Source: Mycobacterium sp. 852013-50091_SCH5140682
GTDB taxonomy: Bacteria > Actinomycetota > Actinomycetes > Mycobacteriales > Mycobacteriaceae
NCBI RefSeq assembly: GCF_001665685.1
Contig: NZ_LZTB01000030.1
Coordinates: forward strand, 17,761-81,760
Direction: 5' to 3'
Length of the DNA: 64,000 nucleotides
In this document: piece by piece, positions 42,244 to 50,979 of the stretch
Layout of the letters: the number at the start of each line of letters is the position of its first letter
How positions within the stretch are numbered: the stretch's first letter is position 1
Translations under genes and position numbers: made by a program
Notes under the pieces: model-generated
What the model was told of the DNA's origin: nothing
Database searches by the model: none
The model's input: only the letters and a program-made list of their open reading frames with translations

Positions 42244-43334
42244 GCCGCCAGCGCCCCGGGCTCGGCGCTCGGCTGCTGTTCGCGCAGGCCCTGGTGCTGG
42301 CTGCGGCGGCAGGCACCACCGGAGTGGTCGCGGCCGTCGTGGGGCCGCCGCTGTTCCGCGAACATCTGCACCGGGCCGGGGTTTCCGGCGATTCGGCCCA
42401 GCAGATGCACGCCGAGCAGGCCTACGTGTACGCGACGGTCATCTCGGTAGGCGTCGCAGTGTGCGTGGCGGCGCTGGCCGCCCTGGTGGTCACCTGGTAC
42501 GTCAGCAGGCGGCTGCAGCGCTCGGTCACCGACGTCGCCACCGCGGCCACCGCAATCGCCGACGGCCGCTACGATTCGCGGGTGCCACCGGCCCACCTCG
42601 GTGACGAATTCGACGCCCTGGCAGAGTCTTTCAACGCGATGGCCGGCCGCCTGCAGGCCGTCGACACCAGCCGCCGCAGGCTGTTCGGCGACCTGGCGCA
42701 TGAGATCCGCACTCCCGTATCGGTTTTGGAGGCCTACGTCGAAGCGGTCGAGGACGGGGTGCGCACCCTCGATGCCGACACGGTGGCCGTGCTGCGGCAG
42801 CAGACCCGTCGGCTGGTGCGATTCTCCGATGACGCCGCCGCGCTCGCGCAGGCCGAAGAAGGCCAGGCCACCATCGAACCCGTCGTGGTGTCGGTCGCGG
42901 AACTCGTGGCGGCCGCGGTGGCCGCTGCCGCGGATCGGTTCGCCACCAAGGGCGTCACCCTGCACGCCGACGCCGACGCGTCGCTGCCGCACCTGTGGGC
43001 GGATCCGGACCGCCTCGGCCAGGTGCTCGGCAACCTGCTCGACAATGCCCTGCGCCACACCCCGGCGGGCGGACGCGTCGAAATCGCCGCGAGCGCAACA
43101 GCATCCACGGTCACACTCACCGTGACCGACAGCGGCGATGGCATCGCCGCCGAGCACCTTGCGCACGTCTTCGAGCGCTTCTACCGCGCCGACACGGCAC
43201 GCGACCGCGACCGCGGCGGTTCCGGCATCGGCCTGTCCATCGCAAAGGCCTTCGTCGAAGCCCACCACGGTCGCATCAGCGTCAGCAGTTCCGGTGCAGG
43301 CACGCGGTTTACCGTGACCCTGCCTGCCGGTTAG
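42240..43334 (+). CDS. Sensor histidine kinase of the copper island
   Basis: A 364-residue kinase with two membrane helices flanking a short (about 40-residue) extracytoplasmic loop rich in His, Met and Gln (FREHLHRAGVSGDSAQQMHAEQ), then HAMP, HisKA box DLAHEIRTPVSVLEAYV, and ATPase boxes NLLDNALRHTPAGG, DSGDGIAAEH and GSGIGLSIAKAFVEAHHG. The His/Met loop could bind Cu(I) directly, fitting its position; that is inference. Starts at GTG 42240 in the response regulator stop. Convergent with the DUF305 gene. Confidence 0.88.
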   Translation: MSRQRPGLGARLLFAQALVLAAAAGTTGVVAAVVGPPLFREHLHRAGVSGDSAQQMHAEQAYVYATVISVGVAVCVAALAALVVTWYVSRRLQRSVTDVATAATAIADGRYDSRVPPAHLGDEFDALAESFNAMAGRLQAVDTSRRRLFGDLAHEIRTPVSVLEAYVEAVEDGVRTLDADTVAVLRQQTRRLVRFSDDAAALAQAEEGQATIEPVVVSVAELVAAAVAAAADRFATKGVTLHADADASLPHLWADPDRLGQVLGNLLDNALRHTPAGGRVEIAASATASTVTLTVTDSGDGIAAEHLAHVFERFYRADTARDRDRGGSGIGLSIAKAFVEAHHGRISVSSSGAGTRFTVTLPAG

Positions 43335-43343
43335 TCAGCGCGC

Positions 43344-43973
43344 TCAGAGCGTGCCGAGGATGGCGCGCATGGTGTCGATCTCCTGCTGCTGCGTGGTCAC
43401 GATGGCATGGGCCAGCTTGACCGCGTCCGGGTACTGACCATCTTTGATTTCGTCCTGCGCCATGGTGATCGCACCCTCGTGGTGGGCGATCATCTGGGTC
43501 AGGTACAGCTTGGCGGCCTCGACGCCCTGGGCATCGCGCAGCGCGTTCATATCGGCGTCGGACATCATCCCCTGCATGGGCACCCCGGACATGCCGGGCA
43601 TTCCGCCGTGCCCCATGTCGCCCGACGGCATCGGCGGCATCGACGGGTTGCCCCACGCGGTGAGCCAACCCTGCATCTGCTGGATCTCCGGTGCCTGCGC
43701 AGCCTTGATCTGGGTGGCCAGGTCGGTGACGCGCTTGTCGATGCCCTGCTTGGCCAGCAGCATGTCGCTCATCTCCACGGCCTGCTGGTGATGCGGAATC
43801 ATGTGCTGGGCGAACATGACATCAGCATCGTTGTGTGAGCTGGGCGCCTGCGCTGCCGCGGAGGTGCTCGTCGTGGGACTGCTGGTTGCCGGGGTATTCG
43901 AAGAATTGGTACAGCCCGCCGCGATCGCAACGGTCGCGAGCGCGGCGGCCCCTATCGCCATGGTTCGTTTCAT
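43344..43973 (-). CDS. DUF305 copper-associated lipoprotein
   Basis: A 209-residue exported protein. Signal peptide MKRTMAIGAAALATVAIAAG with lipobox AAGC, Ser/Thr linker, then the DUF305 ferritin-like repeats: VMFAQHMIPHHQQAVEM and YLTQMIAHHEGAITMAQ, each with a HH pair, separated by a Met-rich stretch (MGHGGMPGMSGVPMQGMM) suited to Cu(I). DUF305 proteins are regularly found with copper resistance genes. ATG 43973 is chosen over GTG 43979. It ends 9 bases from the convergent kinase stop, and with copA, copZ and the two-component genes completes a copper island. Confidence 0.85.
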   Translation of the reverse strand: MKRTMAIGAAALATVAIAAGCTNSSNTPATSSPTTSTSAAAQAPSSHNDADVMFAQHMIPHHQQAVEMSDMLLAKQGIDKRVTDLATQIKAAQAPEIQQMQGWLTAWGNPSMPPMPSGDMGHGGMPGMSGVPMQGMMSDADMNALRDAQGVEAAKLYLTQMIAHHEGAITMAQDEIKDGQYPDAVKLAHAIVTTQQQEIDTMRAILGTL

Positions 43974-44053
43974 GTCCACACCTGCAGCCTGCCCCGGATC
44001 GATATGGCAGGCCTAGTCGTTCTGTGAAGATTCGATAAAGCTCGTCCGCGCGG

Positions 44054-45148
44054 TCAGGCAGGCCGTGCGCGGAACAGTTTCACCTCACCCTTGATGCCCT
44101 TGAGGCGTCGCGCACCGGCGAAAGACCAGGTGAACCGCTCATTCTCGCCGATCGCCTCGCGGGTGGATTCCGCCACCAACACGCTGCCCGGCCGCGCCGC
44201 GCCGGTGACTCGGCTGGCCAGGTTGACCGGACTGCCGAACCAGTCGCCGGCCCGGCTCACCGCGAGCCCGGTGGCCAGGCCCACCCGCAGCCGCGGGAAA
44301 TCCTCGTCGGTCTCGGTGGCCGCCACCAGCGCCAGGGCCGCGTCCAGCAGGGCGGCAGGGTCGGGGCTGACCAACATGACCGCATCGCCGATGGTCTTGA
44401 TCAGCCGCACCGGTCCCACTGCGACCTCGCGCGCGGCGTCAGCGAGCCGATTGGCCAACCGCTCGAGGTCCTCGGGAGGCACCACCTCACCCAGCCGCGT
44501 GAACCCCACCAGATCGGCGAAGGCCACGCTGACCACCCGGGCACCGGGCAGCGGCACTCCCTCGGCCCGCTCGGAAGCGTTGACCGCCTCAGTCTCCAGT
44601 GCGTGGCGCAACTGGACGAACAGCATGTCCTGGATCATCGGCCCGATCAGCGGTGCCACCTCGGCCACCAACTGCTCAGACGCCTGCGCGATCTGCAGCT
44701 CGGTGGCCCCGGGAGTCAGCACCGCCGCCAACGCCGCGTAGCGCATCACCTCGGCGGCCCGGCTCAGGCCCTCGGCAAGCACGCGCGTGATCAGCACGAC
44801 CTGGTCGGGCTCGACACCCAGGTCGATGAAGCGCTGGGCGAGAGCCACGACCTCGGCGTCGGCCCGCGGCAGCACCACGGCGTCGGGATCGTCGACCGAC
44901 TGCAACCCCATGGCCCGCTGCAGACGTTGCAGCAGCTCGAGATCGATACCGACCTGATCGCTGATCTCCCGCGCCGACACATACTGACCGTCGTCCCCGA
45001 GAATCCGGCGCGGAGCCAGCAGCGCCGGAGCGATCTCGTGGCGAATCTGCTCGACGGTGATTCCCCGGTCCAGCAGCCACGGGATCAACTCGGCACGTTC
45101 GGCGCGGGCTTCGCCTTCCAGACCATCGAGCAAACCGTCGTCTGACAC
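44054..45148 (-). CDS. Class III adenylyl cyclase with N-terminal regulatory domain (Rv1264-like)
   Basis: A 364-residue soluble cyclase. The N-terminal domain (about residues 1-190: [39 protein letters not shown]) matches the pH-sensing inhibitory domain of Rv1264 as I remember it. The catalytic domain has metal-binding Asp in [15 protein letters not shown], the substrate Lys in [15 protein letters not shown] and the transition-state pair in [18 protein letters not shown]. It makes cAMP from ATP, probably more at acid pH. GTG 45148 is preferred because TACTTT lies six bases upstream; GTG 45151 adds one codon. Confidence 0.88.
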   Translation of the reverse strand: MSDDGLLDGLEGEARAERAELIPWLLDRGITVEQIRHEIAPALLAPRRILGDDGQYVSAREISDQVGIDLELLQRLQRAMGLQSVDDPDAVVLPRADAEVVALAQRFIDLGVEPDQVVLITRVLAEGLSRAAEVMRYAALAAVLTPGATELQIAQASEQLVAEVAPLIGPMIQDMLFVQLRHALETEAVNASERAEGVPLPGARVVSVAFADLVGFTRLGEVVPPEDLERLANRLADAAREVAVGPVRLIKTIGDAVMLVSPDPAALLDAALALVAATETDEDFPRLRVGLATGLAVSRAGDWFGSPVNLASRVTGAARPGSVLVAESTREAIGENERFTWSFAGARRLKGIKGEVKLFRARPA

Positions 45149-45154
45149 CACGCC

Positions 45155-45160
45155 AAAGTA
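45155..45160 (-). promoter_or_regulatory. Candidate -10 box for the adenylyl cyclase gene
   Basis: Minus-strand TACTTT fits TANNNT and ends six bases before GTG 45146-45148, suggesting a leaderless transcript starting at the second of two adjacent GTG codons. Confidence 0.4.
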
Positions 45161-45165
45161 TCGCG

Positions 45166-46443
45166 TCAGGGGATGGCGCGGACCGCTCGCACCGCCGGGG
45201 CCGTCGACGCGGTCAGCAGCGTCGTCATGTCCTGCGGGTAGCGGACGTCGACCAGCACCGAATCGGCGAACCGATACGGCTTGCCCGACAGCAGGCCGAC
45301 GAACTGCTTGCGCAACCGGGACATCTCAGCGCGCACCGTCACCACGCGAGAGCCGTCACCGTAGAGATCCGCGGCGAGCTCCTGCGCCGACCGGCCCTGC
45401 GGACAGGTGGCCAACACGAAAAGGATCTCGGCGTGCCTGCTGGAGATGCTGCGGCGCCAGTTGCCGAACTGCCCCACCATTTCCAGCGACGGTTCACTGT
45501 CGCGCAGATCGAGGGTGACCCGCGCCGGCGCCGGAGCCGGTTCGGCGTCGTCGGCAACCCGGAGCAGCCAGCCACCCGGCAGCGACTCCACGTCGCACAT
45601 ACCAAGCGGGGGTATCCACACCCGCCCCGGCAGGCCGTCCTCGGGCAACAACACCCGATTGTGCAGGGGCAGGGAATCCACCGCGGCCACCCAGCCGTCG
45701 GTGTCGACGGCCAGCGCCGGGCTGCGCATCCGCGCCAGGATCGGCGCCGACACCGTGCGCAGCCGGTTGAGCGTGCGCTCGTGCACCTCACGCAGTTGGG
45801 ACTCGGCCAGCCGAGCGACCAGGTCGACCAGCGCCACCGTGGTCGGATGCACGGTGGGAGCCGGCCCGGACACATCGACGATTCCGATCACCTGACCGGT
45901 ACGTGGATCGCGGATCGGCGCACCGGCGCAGGTCCACGGGTGGTGGCTGCGCAGGAAGTGCTCGGCCGAGAAGATCTGCACCGCGGAATGTGAGACGAGG
46001 GCCGTACCAATTCCGTTGGTACCCACCGCATTTTCGCTCCAGCACGCCCCCTCGATGAAGCCGAGGCGGTCGGCGAGGGCAAGCACCCGAGGTGAACCCG
46101 ACCGCCACAGCACGCGGCCACGCGCGTCGGCGATCACCAGGATGTTGTCGCCCTCCTGGATCACCGATTCGAGACCACGCGTGACGTCGCCGAGCACCCC
46201 GACCAACCCGGACGAGTGACGCAGCAGCTCCAGCCCGGTCTCGATGCGCGGCGGATTGTGCTCCTCAGGGTTGATTCCCTTGGCCCGCAGCCGGTTCCAG
46301 GAGTCCTCGATGATCGAGCGGGGCCGGGCCGGTGCCCGGTCCCCCGACATCGTGGCGTCGTAGACCGCCGTCAGCAACCGCGCATAACGACGCGGGTCCT
46401 CACCGGGAGCGACCGCGGGCTCGGGTATCGACGATCCGGACAT
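45166..46443 (-). CDS. GAF-domain transcriptional activator (AcoR-like, without AAA domain)
   Basis: A 425-residue regulator. The first half resembles AcoR-type activators: [19 protein letters not shown], a GAF domain with [19 protein letters not shown] and [21 protein letters not shown]. There is no sigma54-contact (GAFTGA) AAA domain; the C-terminus instead has a winged-helix-like region, [17 protein letters not shown] and [16 protein letters not shown]. AcoR-type proteins sense acetoin and related compounds, fitting the butanediol/acetoin dehydrogenase genes 46 bases upstream on the same strand. ATG 46443 is used; TTG 46452 is in frame. Its likely targets are the GGGTTGCA repeats at 48359-48436. 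Confidence 0.82.
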   Translation of the reverse strand: MSGSSIPEPAVAPGEDPRRYARLLTAVYDATMSGDRAPARPRSIIEDSWNRLRAKGINPEEHNPPRIETGLELLRHSSGLVGVLGDVTRGLESVIQEGDNILVIADARGRVLWRSGSPRVLALADRLGFIEGACWSENAVGTNGIGTALVSHSAVQIFSAEHFLRSHHPWTCAGAPIRDPRTGQVIGIVDVSGPAPTVHPTTVALVDLVARLAESQLREVHERTLNRLRTVSAPILARMRSPALAVDTDGWVAAVDSLPLHNRVLLPEDGLPGRVWIPPLGMCDVESLPGGWLLRVADDAEPAPAPARVTLDLRDSEPSLEMVGQFGNWRRSISSRHAEILFVLATCPQGRSAQELAADLYGDGSRVVTVRAEMSRLRKQFVGLLSGKPYRFADSVLVDVRYPQDMTTLLTASTAPAVRAVRAIP

Positions 46444-46488
46444 CGCCTGCAATTGTGCTCCCCGTCACATCGACGCGCTACGACCGCC

Positions 46489-47268
46489 CTACCGATAGAC
46501 CAGTCCGCCGTCGATGAGGCCCGCCTGCCCGGTCATGTAATCAGCGTCGGGCCCGGCCAGATACGCCACGAACCCGGCGACATCCTCGGGAGTTTCCGGC
46601 CGCCCCAGAGCGATGCCGCCCGCGTACCTCTGGAACGTCTCCCCCTCTGCAGCACCCGTGAGCTCGGCGAATCTCTTGTCGATCTCCACCCACATGTCCG
46701 TGCCCACGATGCCCGGGCAGTACGCGTTCACCGTGATTCCCGCCGACGCGTACTCCTTGGCGGCAGCCTGGGTGAGCCCCCGCACCGCGAACTTCGACGC
46801 GCTGTAGACGCCGAGCATCGCGAATCCGTCGTGACCGGCGATCGACGAGGCGTTGATGATCTTGCCGGGCCGGCCCAACTCGATGAACTTGGCAGCGGCG
46901 GCCTGGATGCCCCACAGCACACCGTCGACGTTGATGGACCACACCCGGGCCACGTCCGCGGGCGTGACATCGGCGATCGGGCCTACCAGGGCGATGCCTG
47001 CGTTGTTGACCATCACGTCGAATCCGCCGAGCGCCGTGGCGGCGTGGTCCACCGCCGCGTACACGGCGTCACGGTCACTCACGTCGGCAACGAATGTCGT
47101 TGCCTTGCTCCCGATTTCGGTGACCTCGTCGGCCACCTCGGCGATGGCGTCGCCTACCACGTCGACCAACGCGATGTCGGCGCCCTCCCGCGCGAGCCGC
47201 AACGCGATGCCCCGGCCGATACCGCGGCCCGCTCCGGTGACAAGTGCCACCTTGCCCTGCAATGTCAT
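46489..47268 (-). CDS. SDR acetoin/diacetyl reductase (BudC-like)
   Basis: A 259-residue classical short-chain dehydrogenase: cofactor motif VTGAGRGIGRGIA, ALVDV (acidic residue selecting NAD), NNAGIALVG, the catalytic Ser in INASSIAGHDG and YSASK with Tyr and Lys, and C-terminal DYMTGQAGLIDGGLVYR. The region around the active site is close to acetoin reductase/meso-2,3-butanediol dehydrogenases. It starts at an ATGA overlap with the upstream zinc dehydrogenase stop, so the two enzymes are made together; they would interconvert 2,3-butanediol, acetoin and diacetyl. Confidence 0.85.
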   Translation of the reverse strand: MTLQGKVALVTGAGRGIGRGIALRLAREGADIALVDVVGDAIAEVADEVTEIGSKATTFVADVSDRDAVYAAVDHAATALGGFDVMVNNAGIALVGPIADVTPADVARVWSINVDGVLWGIQAAAAKFIELGRPGKIINASSIAGHDGFAMLGVYSASKFAVRGLTQAAAKEYASAGITVNAYCPGIVGTDMWVEIDKRFAELTGAAEGETFQRYAGGIALGRPETPEDVAGFVAYLAGPDADYMTGQAGLIDGGLVYR

Positions 47269-48320
47269 GCTGATTCTCCACTCGGGTCGACGAGCACCTT
47301 CATCTTCTTACCGGCGTGCAGGGCTTCGAACCCCTCGTCGATGACGTCGTCGATGGCGATGGGCGTGACCCAGCCTTTCGTGTCGTACACCCCCTGCGCC
47401 ATGAGCTCGATGACCGCCTCGAAGTCGGCCGACGTGTAGCACAGCGACCCCTGGATGCGCGATTCGTTCATCACGAGGTTGAGCAGTGGCGTGGGCAGCG
47501 GCTTCTCGTAGATGGCGACGCTGATCGTCGGCTTGCGTGCGCCCACGCAGGCGGTGGCGGCCGCGATGGCAGGCGCCACACCAGCGGCGTCGAAGGCTGC
47601 GTCGGCGCCCCGCCCGTCGGTGACCTCTGCGATGAAGGCAGGCACGTCGGTGGTCGTCGGGTCCAGAGTCTTGGCGCCGAGCGCCTCGATGGCGGCCCGC
47701 CGCGTCGGCGACGGTTCGGCGACGAACACCGATTCCAGGCCCTTGCCGCGCAGCGCGAACCACAGCCCGATGCCGATCGGCCCGGCGCCGAAGACCACCG
47801 CGGTGTGCATCGGTCCCACCTCACCGAGGGTGGCGGCGTGGTAGGCCACCGACATCGGCTCCACGAGCGCACCCAGCTCAAGCGACACGTTGTCGGGCAG
47901 GCGGTGCAGCATGTTGACGGGAACCACGGTGTACTCGGCCATGCCGCCGTCGGACATCAGGCCGTGGAAGCCGATCTGCTGACAAATGTTGTAGTTCCCC
48001 GCCCGGCATGGGCTGCAGTGCCCGCAGCGGTAAATCGGCTCGATCGCCACCCGGTCGCCCGGCGCGAAGTCCGTGACGCCCGGGCCGATCTCGGTGATGG
48101 TCCCGGAGAACTCGTGGCCCATGGTCAGGGGCAGCTGCTGCCCGGTGAGCGGATGCGGCTCGGTCGGCACGAAGATCGGCCCCGCATAGTATTCATGCAG
48201 GTCAGTGCCGCAGATGCCGTTGAAGCCGACCTTGATCTTGACGGTCCCTTCGGTCGGTCGGGGCTCGGGCACATCGGCGATCTCGACCTTGTTCGGTCCG
48301 TAATACACGGCTGCTTTCAT
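47265..48320 (-). CDS. Zinc-dependent 2,3-butanediol dehydrogenase-like alcohol dehydrogenase
   Basis: A 351-residue medium-chain dehydrogenase. Catalytic zinc residues in GICGTDLHEYYAGP and GHEFSGTITEIGPG, structural zinc cysteines in CGHCSPCRAGNYNIC, and cofactor fold VVFGAGPIGIGLWFAL. The insertion IFVPTEPHPLTGQQLPLTMG after the first Cys is typical of 2,3-butanediol dehydrogenases. First gene of the BDH-SDR-regulator group; divergent from the flavin monooxygenase across a 152-base region with paired operator-like repeats. ATG 48320. Confidence 0.88.
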   Translation of the reverse strand: MKAAVYYGPNKVEIADVPEPRPTEGTVKIKVGFNGICGTDLHEYYAGPIFVPTEPHPLTGQQLPLTMGHEFSGTITEIGPGVTDFAPGDRVAIEPIYRCGHCSPCRAGNYNICQQIGFHGLMSDGGMAEYTVVPVNMLHRLPDNVSLELGALVEPMSVAYHAATLGEVGPMHTAVVFGAGPIGIGLWFALRGKGLESVFVAEPSPTRRAAIEALGAKTLDPTTTDVPAFIAEVTDGRGADAAFDAAGVAPAIAAATACVGARKPTISVAIYEKPLPTPLLNLVMNESRIQGSLCYTSADFEAVIELMAQGVYDTKGWVTPIAIDDVIDEGFEALHAGKKMKVLVDPSGESA

Positions 48321-48358
48321 GGTGGACGTTTCTAGGCCAGCAGCCGGGTGCACCGTAA

Positions 48359-48436
48359 GGGTTGCAACAGGTTGCGTTCTCTTTTGTGTTCATTTGCGCC
48401 CGCAACCGTCGGGCAGGCTGCAACCCCGTGCAACCC
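48359..48436. promoter_or_regulatory. Inverted pair of GGGTTGCA-N3-GGTTGC sites
   Basis: The 17-mer GGGTTGCAACAGGTTGC at 48359-48375 recurs inverted at 48420-48436 (GGGTTGCACGGGGTTGC on the minus strand; 14 of 17 identical). Each is itself a direct repeat of GGTTGC spaced by 11 bases. They lie in the divergent promoter region of the butanediol dehydrogenase and monooxygenase genes and are probable sites for the GAF regulator encoded at 45166-46443. Confidence 0.65.
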
Positions 48437-48472
48437 TTGTCGCGGTCGTTGACACCGTGTGGGCTGACTCAC

Positions 48473-50302
48473 ATGACACAGACCACCGCAGCACCGCTGG
48501 CCACACTGTCACCGCAGGAACGGGTGGACGCCTGGCTGGCTGACTTCGAGTCCGCACTGGCCGAGCGGGACATCGACCGCGTCGTGGGCAAGTTCGCCAC
48601 CGACAGCTTCTGGCGCGACCTCGTCGCGTTCACCTGGAACCTCAAGACCGTCGAGGGTCGTCACGGCATCTCCGGCATGTTGACCGAGCGCCTGGACGAC
48701 ACCGCTCCGTCCGGGTTCCGCACTGCGGAGGCTCCCACCGAGGACCTCGACGGCGAGCACGTCATCACGTCGGCGTTCATCGAGTTCGAGACCGCCGTCG
48801 GCCGCGGTAAGGGTCATCTGCGGCTGCGCGACGACGAGGGCTGGACTCTGCTGACCACCCTGCAGGAGCTCAAGGGCCACGAGGAGCGCAAGGGCGCGAC
48901 CCGGGTGCTCGGCGCCGTGCACGGCTCCGACCCGGACCGGCGTTCGTGGGCCGAGAAGCGTCTCGACGAGGAGCTGACCCTGGGCTACACCGAGCAGCCC
49001 TACATCGTGGTGATCGGCGGCGGCCAGGGCGGTATCGCGCTGGGCGCCCGGCTGCGCCAGCTCGGCGTGCCCGCCATCGTCGTCGACCAGCACGAACGCC
49101 CCGGCGACCAGTGGCGCAAGCGCTACAAGTCGCTGTGCCTGCACGATCCGGTGTGGTACGACCATCTGCCGTACCTGCCGTTCCCCGCCAACTGGCCGGT
49201 GTTCGCGCCGAAGGACAAGATCGGCGACTGGCTCGAGTTCTACACCCGCGTCATGGAGGTGCCGTACTGGAGTTCGACGACGTGCCTGTCGGCCTCCTAC
49301 GACGAAGCCGAGCAGCGCTGGACGGTCGAGGTGAACCGCAACGGCGAGCCCGTGACGCTGCGGCCGGTGCACCTGGTGCTGGCGACGGGCATGTCGGGCA
49401 AGCCCAGCATCCCGACCCTGCCCGGCCAGGAAGTGTTCCGCGGCGATCAGCACCACTCAAGCCATCACCCGGGCCCCGACCAGTACGTCGGCAAGCGCGC
49501 AGTGGTGATCGGGTCGAACAACTCCGCACACGACATCTGCAAGGCGCTCTACGAGAACGACGTGGATGTCACCATGGTGCAGCGCAGCTCGACGCACATC
49601 GTCAAGTCCGAGTCGCTGATGGATCTGGGCCTCGGTGACCTCTACTCGGAGCGTGCCGTCGCCGCGGGCATGACAACCGAGAAGGCAGACCTGACGTTCG
49701 CGTCCCTGCCCTACCGCATCATGGCCGACTTCCAGCGACCGATCTACGACGCAATTCGGCGGCGCGACAAGGACTTCTACTCGCGCCTGGAGGCCGCCGG
49801 TTTCGAGCTGGACTTCGGTGACGACGACTCCGGGCTGTTCATGAAGTACCTGCGCCGCGGCTCGGGTTACTACATCGACGTGGGCGCATCGGACCTGATC
49901 GCCGACGGCAGCGTGAAGCTGGCCCACGGCCAGGTCGACCGTCTGACCGAGGACTCGGTGATCCTGGCCGACGGTACCGAACTGCCCGCCGACGTCGTCG
50001 TCTACGCCACCGGCTTCGGTTCGATGAACGGCTGGGCCGCCGACCTGATCGGCCAGGACGTCGCCGACAAGGTCGGCAAGGTCTGGGGCCTCGGTTCGGA
50101 CACCGCCAAGGACCCCGGGCCGTGGGAGGGCGAGCAGCGCAACATGTGGAAGCCCACCCAGCAGGAGAATCTCTGGTTCCACGGCGGCAATCTGCACCAG
50201 TCGCGGCACTACTCGCTGTATCTGGCGTTGCAGCTCAAGGCCCGTTATGAAGGGCTGGCGACGCCCGTGTACGGACTGCAGGAGGTCCATCACCTCAGCT
50301 GA
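48473..50302 (+). CDS. FAD/NAD(P)-dependent monooxygenase with SnoaL-like N-terminal domain
   Basis: A 609-residue protein. Residues 1-150 form an NTF2/SnoaL-like domain (ALAERDIDRVVGKFATDSFWRDL); the rest is a flavin monooxygenase with FAD motif VIGGGQGGIALGARL, WRKRYKSLCLHDPVWYDHLP, NADPH motif VIGSNNSAHDICKAL and the ending FHGGNLHQSRHYSLYLALQL. The fusion is common in actinobacteria and fungi; substrates are unknown, but the divergent position from 2,3-butanediol/acetoin genes suggests a ketone or acetoin-related substrate. ATG 48473. A perfect hairpin follows the stop. Confidence 0.83.
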   Translation: MTQTTAAPLATLSPQERVDAWLADFESALAERDIDRVVGKFATDSFWRDLVAFTWNLKTVEGRHGISGMLTERLDDTAPSGFRTAEAPTEDLDGEHVITSAFIEFETAVGRGKGHLRLRDDEGWTLLTTLQELKGHEERKGATRVLGAVHGSDPDRRSWAEKRLDEELTLGYTEQPYIVVIGGGQGGIALGARLRQLGVPAIVVDQHERPGDQWRKRYKSLCLHDPVWYDHLPYLPFPANWPVFAPKDKIGDWLEFYTRVMEVPYWSSTTCLSASYDEAEQRWTVEVNRNGEPVTLRPVHLVLATGMSGKPSIPTLPGQEVFRGDQHHSSHHPGPDQYVGKRAVVIGSNNSAHDICKALYENDVDVTMVQRSSTHIVKSESLMDLGLGDLYSERAVAAGMTTEKADLTFASLPYRIMADFQRPIYDAIRRRDKDFYSRLEAAGFELDFGDDDSGLFMKYLRRGSGYYIDVGASDLIADGSVKLAHGQVDRLTEDSVILADGTELPADVVVYATGFGSMNGWAADLIGQDVADKVGKVWGLGSDTAKDPGPWEGEQRNMWKPTQQENLWFHGGNLHQSRHYSLYLALQLKARYEGLATPVYGLQEVHHLS

Positions 50303-50315
50303 GACCACACGACAT

Positions 50316-50355
50316 GGCGCCCCGAACGTGAATTCCCCACTCCGTTCGGGGCGCC
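50316..50355 (+). terminator. Perfect 13-bp hairpin after the monooxygenase
   Basis: GGCGCCCCGAACG (50316-50328) pairs exactly with CGTTCGGGGCGCC (50343-50355) around a 14-base loop, 14 bases after the monooxygenase stop. No U-tract follows, as is usual for mycobacterial terminators. It also separates the monooxygenase from the DNA glycosylase gene on the same strand. Confidence 0.75.
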
Positions 50356-50368
50356 CGCGTGTGGTTGA

Positions 50369-50866
50369 GTGCCTGTGGTGAGTGAGCTTCTGCACGGGCT
50401 GGCGCCCATCGTCGGCAAACAGCCACGCCTGCTCATTCTCGGAAACATGCCGAGTGTCATGTCGCTGGCCGCCGGCCAGTACTACGGCAATCCGCGTAAC
50501 GCGTTCTGGCGGATCACCGCCGAGGTATTCGGATTCGACGCGGCCGCACCCTACGACGAGCGGGTGTGCGCGCTGGTGCAGCACGGGATCGCGGTGTGGG
50601 ATGTCCTGCGATCGTGTCGCCGGGTGGGCAGCCTCGATTCCGCCGTCGAGCCAGACAGCATGGTGCCCAACGACTTCGGATCGTTCTTCGACGATCACCG
50701 CGACATCGCCCGGGTGCTGTTCAACGGCGCGGCCGCCGAGACCAACTACCGCCGCCTCGTCGGTGTGGACACTTCGCCGCCCAGCGTCCGGCTGCCGTCC
50801 ACCAGCCCCGCGCACACCATGGCTTACGCCGACAAGCTGCTTGCGTGGCGAGCTGCCCTGTTGTGA
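50369..50866 (+). CDS. DNA-deoxyinosine glycosylase (UDG superfamily family 6)
   Basis: A 165-residue UDG-fold protein with motif I GNMPSVMSLAAGQYYGNPRN and FW (water-activating Asn region and aromatic stacking residue) and motif II TSPAHTMAYADKLLAWR. This pattern marks the hypoxanthine-DNA glycosylase (HDG) family, which removes deaminated adenine. Start is one of three in-frame GTG codons (50369, 50375, 50378); the first is used. Together with udgB at 58244-59092 the window holds two base-deamination repair enzymes. Confidence 0.85.
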   Translation: MPVVSELLHGLAPIVGKQPRLLILGNMPSVMSLAAGQYYGNPRNAFWRITAEVFGFDAAAPYDERVCALVQHGIAVWDVLRSCRRVGSLDSAVEPDSMVPNDFGSFFDDHRDIARVLFNGAAAETNYRRLVGVDTSPPSVRLPSTSPAHTMAYADKLLAWRAALL

Positions 50867-50979
50867 CGGATTGCCGTCAGGCATCCGCAGGCTGACCCAT
50901 TACGCTTCAGCTACCGGGGGGCGATCACGGCGCGTTGTCCACCGCCACCAGCTCCCCCAGGCTTTCCGAAGGAACCACG

